64,000 bases of DNA from Rhizophagus irregularis (GCF_026210795.1 NC_089439.1:2542001-2606000), one strand, 5' to 3'. Counted from the stretch's first letter, positions 1 to 12,948 are shown. Notes: generated by a model not told the origin, from the sequence alone. Program-made: numbers and translations.

Positions 1-1147
1 AGAATTAAAAATTCAAACTTTCAAGTCACCATAGATAGATAGATAGAATATATAGATAGATATATATATTATAGAGTCATTTCATAGCTGGTTCGAGTTA
101 CAACAATAATAGACGCCACAAATTTCACGTCTGGTTCGATTTTTATAGAAAAGAAAAAATTAAAATTTTTTTTTGTTTATTTTAATACTATAAATAAAAT
201 CAATTTTGATACGTGCGTCAATACGGTAAAAACGTGTTTTAGAGGCCCAATTCTAACCTGGAAAGTTTAGGGTGGGAGAAATCTAATTTTGATAAAAATT
301 TATCGGATCATAAAATATATGAACAGTGAACGGTTTTATTTATTAATCTCTTTATAGATTTAGATTTTTACTTGTCGTATTTAAACTTCAATCTTACAAT
401 GAGAATACTCAATTTTTTTTGCCTCATCTTTTAGCCAGAATCCTTTATTTGGGATAATTGTAAAAAAACTCACAATCAGGTGAGTCGCATTAGTTTTTAT
501 TATTAGTACAAACAAAGGACTTTTATGTATTAATGTGTAACATTTTAATGTACCACATTATGAATATTATGAAAAAAATCTCGGGTATTTTCGGACCGTT
601 CGGAGTCGGATCATTCAACTCCGATTCATTCATTTCTTGGCAGAAATTATCCATCAAATCATATTATTAACAAACTTGCTTTATAGTTAAATACGTCACG
701 TTCCACAAACATGTGGACGAATAACAAAAAAACCGGTGTCATTTATTATAAAAAGCAAAACTGTTTTATTTCTTGGCATAATTAATTAAAAAACAAGAAA
801 ATAAAGGTCTTTTTTTTTATTTACCAATGAATTATCTTCCTTGATAAAATTCTTTTTTTTTTTCCCAACGAAAATTTATAAATATTTAAATTCTTTTTAC
901 CACGTATATATTTCTTAATATACCGTGCTTATATGTATGCATAAAATACATGTTTCAATGAGTAATTTTGTAAGCAGCATTAAAGCCGCATAAAAAATTT
1001 GGAAAAGATCGCCGAACAAATACGAGTTTATAAAGAACATTTGTTCAACAAAAATAATTGACTCAAAAAAATAAACGTTTACATTATTTGTTAGCGAAAA
1101 TCTTTTTTTTTTTTTGTTTTTTACTTGATTTAATTAATTAATTAACC
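1..1147. other. AT-rich intergenic, upstream of first F-box-like gene
   Basis: No supported gene. A degenerate TAGA microsatellite lies at about 31-69. T-rich tracts become frequent toward the gene that starts at 1148, including a run of about 14 T at 1103-1117. Confidence 0.6.
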
Positions 1148-2767
1148 ATGGCAGCTTCAATTTTACTTTCAGAATGTCTGGAAAAAGTTTTTTTGTACCT
1201 TGTTGATGATGATGACACTTTTGCCACCATGTCGGCTAAATATTTATACCCTTGTACATTAGTATCAAGACATTGGTGTAGAATATCAACACCATTCTTA
1301 TATACTTACCCATTTCATTATGTAATTTATTCTGATTCTCATATTTCAAAAATTTTTCAACTCATTCGTACTTTATTAAATTGTATTCCAAAATCTGAGA
1401 TTGAATTAATTATAAATTCAAATTTTTCTCATATACATAAATTATTCTCCCGTTCTAATAAAAAACCTCCTTTATCAACTTATCCATCATCAACATTTAA
1501 TTATATTACTTTTATTCGTGGTTTAATTTTTAATGAAACATTTACTGATTCTTTTAAATTATTTCATTATCGTAAAATATGGTTACCCCCTTATATACCA
1601 AAAAATAATACGACGCAACGTCGTTTTTCAAAAATTTCAATCCCAATAATGAATTATCTTGTAAAATCTTTATGTAAAAATTCTAATAATTTGCAAATAT
1701 TAGAATTTCTATTTACAATACAAGACAATGAATTTTTTAATAGTACCATTGATTTATTAACGTTCAAGGATAGAAATGGTAGAAGTAAATTGAGCGATCT
1801 AAAAAAATTAAATTATATTAGTAAATATGAAGATCAAAAAGATCTTTACTCGGCTCTTTCAAATAATATTTGTAATTTAAGTTTACTTTGTAATGAAGGA
1901 ATCAACTCCATTGAAAAAGCAAATTCAATATCTAGATTTATTTCTTTACAAAAGAATTTACGACAAGTTATTTTATCAGAACGTTACCATTATATACGAA
2001 ATAGTTTGGATGATAATTATAATATCGTTCTTAATTCATTATCAACTCAATGTGAAAGTTTACAAAAATTATATTTTACAAATTTATCATTTGCTAAAAT
2101 AAATGAAGAAGTTTTAAGATCTTTATGTTCTCTTAAAAATATTAGAGAATTAAAATTATATGAATGTAAAGAATTAAATGATAATTTAAATCCTTGGGCG
2201 GAAAGTTTAACAAAACTTGAGATTTTCGAATTAGTATTAGATGAATATACGAACTTTTCAAAAGAATTTTTAATTAAAATTATTCAATCTTCTTCAAATA
2301 CTTTAACTAAATTAATTATAAATTATGGAAGAGTAAATAATCAAGATTGTCAATTATTTAATCAAATTTCAATTTATTCACGTTCTTTAATTCATTTAGA
2401 ACTTCCTAAAATTTTTCCAAGTGAATTAATTTCAATAATTAAATCATGTGATCAATTACAATATCTTAGTATAATATTAACGGAATGTGATGAAGATTCT
2501 TTATGGGGAGATTATTTTAAAAATTTTGGTAAATTTATTCCAAAAAAATTACAAACAATTCAATTTAGAGTTATGAATAATTTGTTATTTAATAGTAATG
2601 ATTTGAAACTTTTTTTTGAAGAATGTGTAAATAATGGTAGCGAATTAAAACTCTTGGAAATTTTTGGAAAGTTGGGCAGAACAGAAATTAGTCAAGCGTA
2701 TTATGATGTTGCTAGAGAATTTGGTGTGCAATTAATCAAAAGAAAAAGCATGGATTTTTTTATGTAA
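1148..2767 (+). CDS. F-box-like leucine-rich protein, family A (copy A1)
   Basis: This intact single-exon frame gives 539 residues. The N-terminus reads LLSECLEKVFLYL (residues 6-18), and CTLVSRHW at 36-43 is followed by STPFLYTYPF. That is the two-part F-box-like pattern in which a hydrophobic helix precedes the conserved 'C-LV-R-W' stretch. F-box proteins normally bind Skp1 and recruit substrates to SCF ubiquitin ligases; applying that role here is inference. The body holds irregular leucine-rich stretches, clearest around residues 298-365 (NIRELKLYECKELNDN). Five other intact copies (at 5483, 12949, 42828, 47832 and 51090) share this architecture and a C-terminal 'YxxVAxEFGxxLI' ending, here YYDVAREFGVQLI. 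The start is chosen because M-A-(A/S)-(I/F)-L-L-S-E-C-L is shared with the paralogues. The substrate is unknown. Confidence 0.85.
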   Translation: MAASILLSECLEKVFLYLVDDDDTFATMSAKYLYPCTLVSRHWCRISTPFLYTYPFHYVIYSDSHISKIFQLIRTLLNCIPKSEIELIINSNFSHIHKLFSRSNKKPPLSTYPSSTFNYITFIRGLIFNETFTDSFKLFHYRKIWLPPYIPKNNTTQRRFSKISIPIMNYLVKSLCKNSNNLQILEFLFTIQDNEFFNSTIDLLTFKDRNGRSKLSDLKKLNYISKYEDQKDLYSALSNNICNLSLLCNEGINSIEKANSISRFISLQKNLRQVILSERYHYIRNSLDDNYNIVLNSLSTQCESLQKLYFTNLSFAKINEEVLRSLCSLKNIRELKLYECKELNDNLNPWAESLTKLEIFELVLDEYTNFSKEFLIKIIQSSSNTLTKLIINYGRVNNQDCQLFNQISIYSRSLIHLELPKIFPSELISIIKSCDQLQYLSIILTECDEDSLWGDYFKNFGKFIPKKLQTIQFRVMNNLLFNSNDLKLFFEECVNNGSELKLLEIFGKLGRTEISQAYYDVAREFGVQLIKRKSMDFFM

Positions 2768-5482
2768 TTGTATATAATTATTCGCCCGTACATTTTTTTT
2801 TTGAGTCGATCGTTATACGAATTTTTAGACGAAGGATTGTAAATGCGCAGTTGTAAATAATCTTAAAAGCTTGGGTATTATTAATTTTACCGAATTTTAC
2901 TATTAACTCGATAGAGTAGAGGTGGAAAAAGCGAAAAAAAGTGTAAAGATTTTTTAATAAATTACATTTATTTTTATTTTTTTTATAAAATTGTTGCGTT
3001 ATATATTTACTGACTTTTAAACACAAAAAAATTCTCAGCATCACGTGTAAAGTCTTATCGAGACGTTGCTTAAAGTGAATTTTGCATTGAAGATAGAAAA
3101 TTATTCTGTTTTATGGGAGGACTTCTATTTTATTGCAGTCGTTCGTTTCCTTACAGTCTGAACAAAGTTTTTGACGTTTCCTCCTAGTTCTCATGTTACT
3201 TAAATTAATTCTTTGAAGTTCTTTGTTCGTAATTATTTATGACGACATTGTAAAACGATTATATACAGTATTATTAAAAGCTTATTATTGCGGAAAGATC
3301 ATAGAACGATCAAGAAAAAATCGATTTTTTAATATATGAATTTGAGAGTTAGAAAATTAATCCCGTAATTTATTGATCGACATTTTATATTATCTATTCA
3401 CAATAATGATTGTGATGGCCGTAGAAGCATCAAGTCTTTATGCGAAAAGTAAATTAATTTTGCCCATTTTTTATATCAATTCAAAGAGTAATCGATTTAC
3501 GGAAGCTCAACCGCTACGTTCTTACTTTGTCATGTATAAATGTGATTCAATTGAGAGCCGTTCGACGATCAGAATCCCGTTAAACTCGACGTTCACAATC
3601 CCGAAAAAAATCTCGAAACTACATTACGTTCATTATTATCACGACATTTACATACATTATTTAATTTTATATTATTACTTTTTAATACTTTGTAATAATT
3701 TTATTAATATTTAAAAAAATTAATATTTTTTGTTAATATTTAATAATTTTTTATAATATTTCGCAAAAAGAAAATGTTTTTATTTTAAAATAATGTTTTT
3801 TATTAATCTTTAATGGATAAATTTAAATCCAGCCCTGCTTAAATCTCGCTTTTATTCCAAAAAAGGATATTTTTTATGTGATCATTTAATTCTGGCCAGA
3901 ATTAAATACGTCATACGTCATGTGACTTAACGGAAAAATAATTTTGTCAAATATAAAGTAAAAAATGACCATCTTTAGTGCTTTAAGTAAACTTACAGAG
4001 CAGGCAAAAATACACATACTGTACAATTTTTTAAAAAAGTTTGTATATTATTTTACCAATTTTGTTATAAAATGCGAAATTTAAGCATCATACAGGGGTG
4101 CGAGATACATATTTATTCTTTTATATTTAATAACAGATAATACAACACAAAAATTAAATATTTTTTAATACTTTTTCGCATATGCGCTCCCCTCCCTTTT
4201 TGGCAATTTTTAATAATTCGCCGATCTTTGCCAAATTTCCTAATTCTCAATTATTTTTTTGATTTTTTTTACATTTTTGGCGCAAACCTTTATGTACCTT
4301 TATGTACCTATTGTGACACTTTTAAAACCCATATCTGATATAGTATGCGTATTTTTGTCTTCTTTACAATTTTATTTAGTATATCAAAAGGCTTTATATG
4401 GGGATGCGATATTTCGTGGGTGAGATAAAAAACAAAACCTTTTTTTTATTATATTATTATATGTAAAATGCTTCGCAAAAATTAATTTTTATTTTAAAAA
4501 TTAATATTTTTACAAGTATTATTATTGATGTATAATTCTTTTTTACAAATATTGAGAGTTTTATTGTAAAAATTAAATTAAGAATCAATCTGCACTTGAC
4601 ATTAAAAAGGATAATGAGTATCGGGATAATTAATGTCGGGAATAAAATGTGGTTTCGAGATTTTGAATTTTCGGGTCAGGAACCCGGGATTGTGAGCGTC
4701 GGGTTCGTGTTGTAACGGGCGTCGATAGCAAATCCGATTCAATTTAGCTTAAAACGTACTATAATCAATAAATACTACTGTACTTTTTGAGTTACAAGAT
4801 AATTCAATCGATTGAATTGTATTTGCGTAAATAAACATTATCAAACGTGTTTCCGTTTTTGAATATTTAAAAACGAGAACAATAACCTTTTTTATAAAAT
4901 TTAATAATTAAATCACTCTTACATCGTGATCAAACACGTGACTGTGTGACCCAGACAACATGTAACAGGATTTTTTCCGGGATATATGATATCTACGGGA
5001 AAAACACGGAACCAAACCGGAAATATAAAAACGATCTATTATAAATGTTACCTTTATAGATTTTTAAATTATTTTCTAAAAATATACTAAACATACTATA
5101 ACTTTTGATTTCTATCAAAAAAGTTCTTCCATATCTCATTATTGATAATTGTAATTCGATTCATTCAATCTTTTATCAAATAAAATTTCATTTCATACCT
5201 TTATCTTGAATAAAAAAAAAACGCAGATCAATTTGACGAGGAAAAAAAATAAATAATGTATATGTCATATGACAAACTTACCTTAAAATTAACTATACCA
5301 AATTTGTGAATACGCCCAATGATCGACTGCAAAAATTAACATTTTACGGTTATAGCATTTTTATTTTGCAACGTTTCTCAAAACTGGCTTATGAACATTT
5401 AAATGATTTTTTTTTTCTCTCTCTCTTTCTATCATTTTCGATTTTAATTTTTTATAAAATAAATTAAAATAAAAAACTGGTT
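2768..5482. other. Intergenic, no supported gene
   Basis: Several short open frames occur but none has recognisable content. The stretch contains a pair of related inverted segments, listed separately, and a CT-rich tract at about 5417-5428 just before the next gene. Confidence 0.55.
3571..4720. repeat. Diverged inverted repeat pair about 1 kb apart
   Basis: The segment at 3571-3625 matches the reverse complement of 4646-4720 in patches. Shared words include GTTTCGAGATTTT, CGGGATTGTGA and TAACGGG. The layout could be the ends of an old DNA transposon, but no target duplication or transposase is visible. Confidence 0.35.
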
Positions 5483-7132
5483 ATGTTTGCATCATTTTTA
5501 CTTTCAGAATGTTTAGAAAAGATTTTCTTAAACCTTCTTGATAAAAATTCATCCGGAGATGCTTACACTTACACGTCAACTAAAGATTTACATTCTTGTA
5601 CGTTAGTATCAAGACATTGGTGTAGAACATCAACACCTTTCTTATATGCTTATCCATTTCATCATTTTCGTCATTTTGCTTATCCAAACATTTATTTTCA
5701 TAATGAAACATATTTATCATATTTTAAATTAATTCGTACATTAATAAGTTGTATTCCTAAATCAGATATTGAACAAATTATATTATCAAATTCTTCAAGT
5801 AAATTATCTAATCTATTTGATTTTAATGAAGAAACTATTAATTTAACAACTTTTAATTATGTTAAATTTATTCGTGGATTAATTTTTGATAAAATATTAT
5901 CAAATACTTATAAATTATTTCGTTATCAAAAGATTTGGTTTCCCCCTTATATTTCAAATAATAATATAACAGAAAATCAATTTTCAAAAATATCAATTCC
6001 TATTATTAATCATTTTTTAAAATTCTTATGTAAAAATTGTAATAATTTAACAACATTGGATTTTCCTTTTACTATACAAAATAATGAATTTTTTAATAGT
6101 ATAATTGAATTATTAACTTTTAATGATTTTAATGGAAAAAATAAATTGCGTGATTTAAAAGAATTATATTATATAAATAATTATGTTGGTAGAAATGAAG
6201 AGGTTAGATCACCACCAAATGACCTTTATTTGGCTTTATCAAATTATAGTTGTAGATTGAATTTACTTTATAACGAACAAATTAATTCTATTGAAAAAGC
6301 AAATTCTTTATCAAGATTTATTTCATTACAAAAAATGTTACAACATATTATATTATCAGAAAATAAACGTGATTCAGTGGTATACGCTATTAATAGACTT
6401 TTTGGTGATGATAATATTGATAATAATTATAATATAGTTTTTAATTCATTATCAACACAAAGTGAAACTTTGAAAATATTGGAATTTAAGTATATACCTT
6501 TTAATAAAATAAATGAAAAGGCGTTGAATTCATTATGTTTACTTAAAAATATAAGAGTATTAAAATTATATAAGTGTAGAGAGATTTATGATAATTTAAA
6601 TTCTTGGGCAAAAAATTTAACAAGGCTTGAAGTATTTGAATTTGTGGCGTATTATATTCCAACTATTTCTGAAGGTTTTTTGGTTCAATTAATTCAATCT
6701 TCTTCAAAAACTTTAACTAAATTAGTATTACATTATAAAAGAGAACATAATCAAGTATTTCAACAAATTCCATTTTATTCTCATTTATTAATTCATTTAG
6801 AACTTCCTAAAATTTTTCCTGATGAATTAATTCTTATATTTAAATCTTGTACTAAATTAATTTATTTTAGTACAATATTATCAGATCATGGATCATGGGA
6901 AAATATTTTTAGAAATTTAGGTAAATTTATACCAAAAAATTTAAGAAAAATTCAATTTAAAGAGATGGATTATTTAGTTTTTAGTAGTAATGAATTGAAA
7001 TGTTTTTTTCAAGAGTGTATAAATAGTAATAGTAAATTAAAGTATTTAGAAATTATTGGAAAGTGTGATGACGTTAATCAAGAATATTTTAAAGTTGCTA
7101 GAGAATTTGGTATGGAGTTGATTAAAGAATGA
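5483..7132 (+). CDS. F-box-like leucine-rich protein, family A (copy A2)
   Basis: This is an intact 549-residue frame without introns. SECLEKIFLNLL starts at residue 8, SCTLVSRHW occupies 38-46, and STPFLYAYPFHHFRHFAYP follows. The segment LCLLKNIRVLKLYKC near residue 350 and the terminal YFKVAREFGMELIKE align with the other A copies. It differs from A1 by a longer polar linker between the F-box halves and an insertion near residue 310 (RDSVVYAINRLFGDDN). A5 has a similar insertion, so A2 and A5 may be sister copies. The first Met is followed by F-A-S-F-L-L, matching the MASFLL start of A5 and A6, so the annotated start looks right. An SCF adaptor function is inferred from the F-box only. Confidence 0.85.
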   Translation: MFASFLLSECLEKIFLNLLDKNSSGDAYTYTSTKDLHSCTLVSRHWCRTSTPFLYAYPFHHFRHFAYPNIYFHNETYLSYFKLIRTLISCIPKSDIEQIILSNSSSKLSNLFDFNEETINLTTFNYVKFIRGLIFDKILSNTYKLFRYQKIWFPPYISNNNITENQFSKISIPIINHFLKFLCKNCNNLTTLDFPFTIQNNEFFNSIIELLTFNDFNGKNKLRDLKELYYINNYVGRNEEVRSPPNDLYLALSNYSCRLNLLYNEQINSIEKANSLSRFISLQKMLQHIILSENKRDSVVYAINRLFGDDNIDNNYNIVFNSLSTQSETLKILEFKYIPFNKINEKALNSLCLLKNIRVLKLYKCREIYDNLNSWAKNLTRLEVFEFVAYYIPTISEGFLVQLIQSSSKTLTKLVLHYKREHNQVFQQIPFYSHLLIHLELPKIFPDELILIFKSCTKLIYFSTILSDHGSWENIFRNLGKFIPKNLRKIQFKEMDYLVFSSNELKCFFQECINSNSKLKYLEIIGKCDDVNQEYFKVAREFGMELIKE

Positions 7133-7653
7133 GGTCTGGTATATTATTAATACTAGAACATATTTTTAAGGTGGATGATAGTAAAGCATTAATAATCAAA
7201 TCAATTTTGAATTAAATACTTTTTATTTAATCTCTCATTTATTAGAATTATAAAACAAAACAATAAATATTAATATTAATTTCATGTAATGCATATATAT
7301 TTAATATTTTACAATAAAGCATATCAGTACAACTGAATGTATATGTTAAATTACGCACGAAAAGAGCGATCCATTGAGAGGAAAAATAGCCAAATCGAAT
7401 GACATTCTTACAAAAAATTTCCATGATATATTCGAAGTAATATACTGTATAATCGAGAAACTTTTTTTTTTTAATTGAAAAAAGACGCATAAACCAACAA
7501 TTACATTTACAATAAAGCTATCAAGTGTAATATTAAAAAATGAAATTACAACCCAATAGTAAGCAACTCATTACCACGCAAACCGTCTCTTAACGCACCT
7601 ACTACTACTTCCCACCAAGGAACAGGTAAAGTAGCATTATGCCCAGAATTCGT

Positions 7654-8186
7654 GTCGAAAGATTGTTCCTGCTACTACGATTTGAATTTAAATATCCAAT
7701 AAGCTTGCGCTATCCCTTAACTGTCTAATTATTTTGAAACTTTTCACCTCGTATTCGTAAAAAGTTCGTGTCCTTTGCCTGGTTTCAAAGTCGCTGTTCC
7801 GTAATACTTCCTGGAATATCAAATAATAATGCATCTCTTGCTGTTTTCTTTCTGGAGAGTCCAATTATCGGAGATCATCTGACCGTATATTTACCAAGCT
7901 ATAGGCAGGTCCAATGAGTATGGAAGAAAGTTCTAGAGGAGATTCCATTTATATTAAATTTGAAACCTGTTAATATGCATGCTTGAAAATGCTTACTATT
8001 TATTAGTTGCTAGTGTCATATAGCCTGAACGTTTTGAACCTAATTTTTTTAAATTAGTATTAAAAAGTTAATGGACATTAGAATTCTGCTTATTAACAAG
8101 AATCGAAAAGTAAGATATTTTTGTCAATCATGATTAATATTTTTATTAATGTTATTCAATACTAAATTTCACTTGATTAGTTATAT
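7654..8186. repeat. Direct duplication, copy 1
   Basis: This block starts near GTCGAAAGATTGTTCCTGC and ends near TAGTTATAT. It recurs in the same orientation at 8323-8789 with small indels. The content has no coding signal I can identify; the minus strand shows only a weakly protein-like patch. Confidence 0.75.
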
Positions 8187-8303
8187 CCCTATAAAGAATT
8201 TTATGCAAAAACTCCGCAAAAAATGGATCCATTCACGGAAAGTGTAAATAATTCGATAAATTCCGTGATATAACGTCAAAAGCGGATCGACTTTTTTTAT
8301 GGG
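8187..8303. mobile_element. CCCTATAAA-family short element between the duplicated blocks
   Basis: It begins CCCTATAAAGAATTTTATG and ends TTTTTTTATGGGG. Its inner part (GATCCATTCACG, then GTGTAAATAATTCGATAAA) matches the reverse complement of the element at 22882-23053. That assigns it to the same family. It has no coding capacity and is 117 bp long. Confidence 0.65.
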
Positions 8304-8322
8304 GCTTCCCACATTGGTAGGC

Positions 8323-8789
8323 GTCGAAAGATTGTTCCTGCTACTATCTGAATTTAAATACTCGATGAGCTTGCGCTGTCCCTTAACTGCCTAATTCATC
8401 GTATTCGTAAAAAGTTCGTGTCCTTTGTCTGGTTCCAAAGTCGCTGTTCCATAATACTTCTGGAATATCAAATAATAATGCATCTCTTGCTGTTTTCTTT
8501 CTGGAGAGTCCAATTATCGGAGATCATCTGACCGTATATTTACCAAGCTATAGGTCCAATGAGTATGGTGAAACCTGTTAATATTCATGCTTGAAAATGC
8601 TCACTATTTATTTGTTGCTAGTGTTATATATCCTGAACGTTTTGAACCTAATTTTTTTAAACTAGTATTAAAAAGTTAATGGACATTAGAATTCTGCTTA
8701 TTAACAAGATCGAAAAGATATTTTTGTCAATCATGATTAATATTTTTATTAATGTAATTCAATACCAAATTTCGCTTGACTAGTTATAT
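8323..8789. repeat. Direct duplication, copy 2
   Basis: Second copy of the block at 7654-8186, in the same orientation. It is shorter because of deletions, for example the stretch between the AGCTATAGG words. It ends at TAGTTATAT, the point where copy 1 abuts the short element. Confidence 0.75.
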
Positions 8790-9516
8790 GATCGTATATC
8801 TTATTATTAATATATTCCATATTTTAATGTAAAGTTAAAATTCTACATCTCGTTTTTCTTCTAATTACATAATAGTTAAAAATTTACCAGTAGGAGATTG
8901 CCGACTTGAATTGTGATAAAAATTCTCTTTTCAATTTGGGTACACCATATAGTAAGCACGAAGGGACGAAGAGTATGTCAGGAATATTGTCCAAATTAAT
9001 ATTACTTTTGTAATTGTAATATAAGTAGAAATTGCGTTAATATAACACTCTCTACAATTTTAATAATGAAGAAAATTCCTGGATAAGTACGTAAAATTAA
9101 TTGTTAAAACCATTTGTTTCACTAAGGCTATTAACATTCGCAATAAAGATTGAAATTAAGACTCACCACAATGCCGAGAGTGATCATAAAATAAATAATC
9201 TTACATGTATAATACTTCTCCACCGCTGTTTACTGGAGGGCAGTGTGCTCTCTATGACTATTACATCTATTGATCCATCGACACATTTGATACGACTGTT
9301 CTTTTGTAGCTATTATATATGTAAATGGGAATACTACTTTGACCATTTATTATTGAGACGCAGATTAGGGTAGGATAAGGTTAGGGTGAGTAGGATTTCA
9401 AAACTGTTGGTGAAGGTAAACGTCTGTTGGTGAGATAATTGTCGGTGAAATGATTGTCGGTGAAATAACCCGAAAGAAAAGAGTCGGTAGTATACGGTAT
9501 ATATATTTATATACAC

Positions 9517-9700
9517 GGCTATGAAATGATTTAAATAGTATAATTGGCCGAAATATATAATTGAAACAATATGTACAATTGTAATATTTTTTTTTTCTTT
9601 TTTTTTTACGCTATAAAATGATTTCAATAGTATAATTGGCTGAAAGATATAATTGAAACAATACGGTACAATTGTGATATTTTTCTTTTTTTTTTTACAA
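9517..9700. repeat. Tandem duplication of a ~91-bp unit
   Basis: Two adjacent units each run from AAATGATTT through AATAGTATAATTGGC and TATAATTGAAACAATA to a T-rich tail. Confidence 0.7.
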
Positions 9701-9867
9701 TAATGCATATTATAATAAAAAGTCAGGGGTTTAGTTTGCTTATTTTTTCCAAATATTTAATGGTAGGCGTTAATTTTGTGTACTAACCTTATTAAAAAAA
9801 ACCTCTGCGTACACTTATTATATAATTATCTCCTGACATCTAAATATATATATGGGTCCTACCCAGG

Positions 9868-10050
9868 CCCTATAAAAACGAAATGAGTTAAGCTTGTTTT
9901 ATATTTGTGCTTATGTGTAATAAATGTCTAAAAAAGCACCATTTGTTTTAATTTTTGGTTTTTTTATAAGACATAAATCAGACAAAATGGTGCTTTTTTA
10001 GACTTTTTTACACATGAGCACAAAATATAAAACATTTCATTTTTATAGGG
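9868..10050. mobile_element. CCCTATAAA-family MITE (183 bp)
   Basis: The left end is CCCTATAAAAACGAAATGAG and the right end is CATTTCATTTTTATAGGG, an inverted pair. The two arms (AAAAAAGCACCATTTGT and ACAAAATGGTGCTTTTTTAG) remain complementary well inside. The element could fold into a long hairpin. It encodes nothing. The flanks do not give a clear target duplication (AGG versus AGA). Confidence 0.75.
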
Positions 10051-12928
10051 AGAGTGAAAAATCTAATTAGAAATAGTAGTATTTATATTTGTTGGAGATG
10101 CAAAGAAATATTTTTTCTTTTTTTCCCTTTCGATCTTTTCTGTGTTTGTCAAAGAAAAAAATGTTTTTTGAAAAATAAAATAATTTATGAATTGATCGGA
10201 TAATTCGGTTATATTATAATTTTAAATTAAAAATCAAATATATAGAGCATTGATTGTGGTCTTTCCGTTACTTATTAGTAATGGTTTAGTAGCGATTGGA
10301 TTCATTTTGTTATTATTTATATCGTTTTCTTCAAGTCTCACTCCCCGACTCGCACGTAAGGTCGCACTAAATAAAATACAAAAAAAATTACCAAAATTTA
10401 CCATTTTGTTTATTTCATACAATTTTTCCTGAATGGGTAAACCAATCCACCGCAATAAATCGTATTGAAACGGATTTCCCGATCATAAATACACATATGC
10501 ATAGCAGTTTGTATTCTTGTGTATAGCATTCGTTTCTACATGAAGCAGCTTATCATAGTAAGATTGTAGTTATGTATATTATGTATATTATTATGTGAAA
10601 GGTCAATAGTATATTATCCTGAAAATTTCAATTTAATAAACTTATTGATCTAAAGTAATATATATACAACGAATAAAAAATTTTTATAAAATGATAAGTT
10701 GAATAATTCTAACAACCAGACTGTCAAAAGTTAAATTAATCATTCATTTTACTATAACAAACCAAATTATCCAATTTATTGTTGCTATTGAAATCAATGC
10801 CTTATAATGCGAGTATTAAGAAATGTAACCATATTTTAATTGATCTGGTGTTGTTACGAAATATAATCATTTTAATAAATGAAAATTAAAGAGAATAAAT
10901 ACCTCAATGATCGTAAATTTTAATACGTTATTTTTGTAATAAATGATCCAATTTTATTTCATATACGTAATTATTTAATTGTTCCGAAATTAGCATCGGT
11001 ACTTCGTCTTATCCTTTGGACAATAACTACGCATATGTAAAATGTTTTGAATTTGTTTTTTCGGTGCTATGCAAGCGAGCACGGAAATTTCCGGTAAAAC
11101 AAATAACGTTCTTAGAAACCATGCTTTTCAGTAGTACAACATTAAATAAGACATCATTCAAAATAATATCCGCTTTAATTTATTGTCTAATAAATCAAGT
11201 AAAGCAAATATCAAAGGAGGTACCTTTGAATCTTAGAAAATACAAATATATTTAAAATATTAAGACTGCGTAACATCCTAATATCGTCATGTAATATTCA
11301 AATGAATTTCTTTTTAAAAATTGAATGAATTGATCATCCGTCACTCAATTGTATAATAAAGATAAATAAATTTATTATTATTGTCGCACAAATAAAAAAT
11401 TAAAAATTGTTCTGAATAGAAAGTTGTGAAAATACAAATTGAGATAGTCAGTTTATATAAAATCATTGAAAGCTTCTAATATAACTAGTTTTTAGTTTTT
11501 ACATGATTTGTTGCTTTATTTAAATCCAATGGAAATTATTAAATTTCATAAAATCCATAAAAATTTTTGTTATTCCTCATTAATGTTCAAATGATTATGT
11601 GGTCGTCATAATTCCTCCTAATATATATTAAACAATTTTTTTTTCTTGTTCTTGTGATTAATTACAAATATCATAATAAATGCCAATTTTAAATTAAAAA
11701 TGAAAATTCGATAAATACGCCAAAGCTTCGGTAAATAAATTTGTATTAAATATCACTACACTCGGACATGCTAATTTTTATTTGGATTAATGATGCAGGT
11801 GGTGTAATATTTAAAAGTACGGTTACCAAATCTTAAATTGTATCTAATTTTTTGCTATAAACAATATAATAATTATAGAAGCATGTTATCAAAAAATAAT
11901 AAACAAAATTACAAGATGTTGTACGTTAAATCATTAATATTATCCTATAAGATCTATTCGTTAAAGCTTATAAAACCGTTCTCATAACGATGGGTCTCAT
12001 GAAATTTGTGAGATATTTTGCCCAATAAAATATACGCTTTATTTTTTAACATTTCCATAATTATATATTTTGAGTAAATGTGTATATTTATTTAACTGCA
12101 TTTCCATCTACAGTTTAATCATACTAGTAGATTTAAGTTTATCTATCTAACAATCATTATCTTAGTATATTATTATTAAAAAACCACCGAGATTAACCCA
12201 CAGTCATATGATAATTTATATATCTCCATCTTATCAGAACTCTAAAAATTCAGAAATACAAAAAGGGTGTCAAGGAATGTTCAGGAAACTCAATCATGTT
12301 TTTATGTTACTTGAACACCGCATGAATCTTATTATACTATAAAAAATTTGTCAGTTGACCAATGATTAGCGTATCCAAGATACTAATAACGGTAATAAAC
12401 TTGAATTCATTCCATTACTATCTTAAAAAAACTGGCGAATCAAAATTTACCACACATGTTTCACATACGCAAATAAATATGTAAGATAACAGAATCATAA
12501 TTCTATCGTTCTATGCTTTATCCGTACCCGATATGGAGCTATTTTATCTGATATTTGTGAATTTACAGGAAAAACAAGATGTTTACTATTTATATTCATT
12601 AAAATACAGTAATTTACTTGCAAATATTGTTATGATCTTTTAAATAAATAGAACTAACAACGTTTCTTTATTTCAAATTAATTGGTCGATCATCTATAAA
12701 ATGTAGTGGAATTTTATTGTGAAATCTAAAAAGGTAACAAAAAAGTAGTATGAGTCCTTATATGTTTAAATTTGTAAACAAGTTTTAATTTAAAATTTAT
12801 TCCATATTATGAAATTTCTTTATCCGCGGAGATATTCTCACGATCCAGTAGATCAACAATTAACTTTACGTAACGAATAAAAAGATCTATAATAATAATA
12901 ATAAATAGACTTCTTTTTTCAACGTTAA

Positions 12929-12948
12929 TTTTTTTTTTAAAAAAAAAA
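12929..12948 (+). promoter_or_regulatory. T-run/A-run directly abutting the start codon of gene A3
   Basis: Ten T are followed by a run of A whose last base is the A of the ATG. Similar T-then-A runs precede the genes starting at 49508 (-) and 61070 (+). In an AT-rich genome this may be a nucleosome-excluding or core promoter element; that role is inference. Confidence 0.35.

Larger units (their letters stand above)
7133..12948. other. 5.8-kb gene-free, repeat-bearing spacer
   Basis: No credible protein-coding gene is visible. The first 3 kb hold a direct duplication, a 90-bp tandem duplication and two CCCTATAAA-type elements, all listed separately. Positions 9360-9390 contain a few degenerate TTAGGG words, too few to call telomeric. 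From 10.1 to 12.9 kb I see only AT-rich sequence and short random frames. Confidence 0.55.

Noticed and set aside
78-110. GGTTCGAGTT words here and GGTTCGAATC near 55333 as tRNA T-arms
   Set aside because: No acceptor stem, D-arm or anticodon arm can be drawn around either.
9360-9395. TTAGGG-like words suggesting an interstitial telomere
   Set aside because: Only two or three degenerate units, irregularly spaced.
10234-10455. Opposed short frames, one with a hydrophobic stretch
   Set aside because: No conserved motif, no paralogue in the window, length within random expectation.
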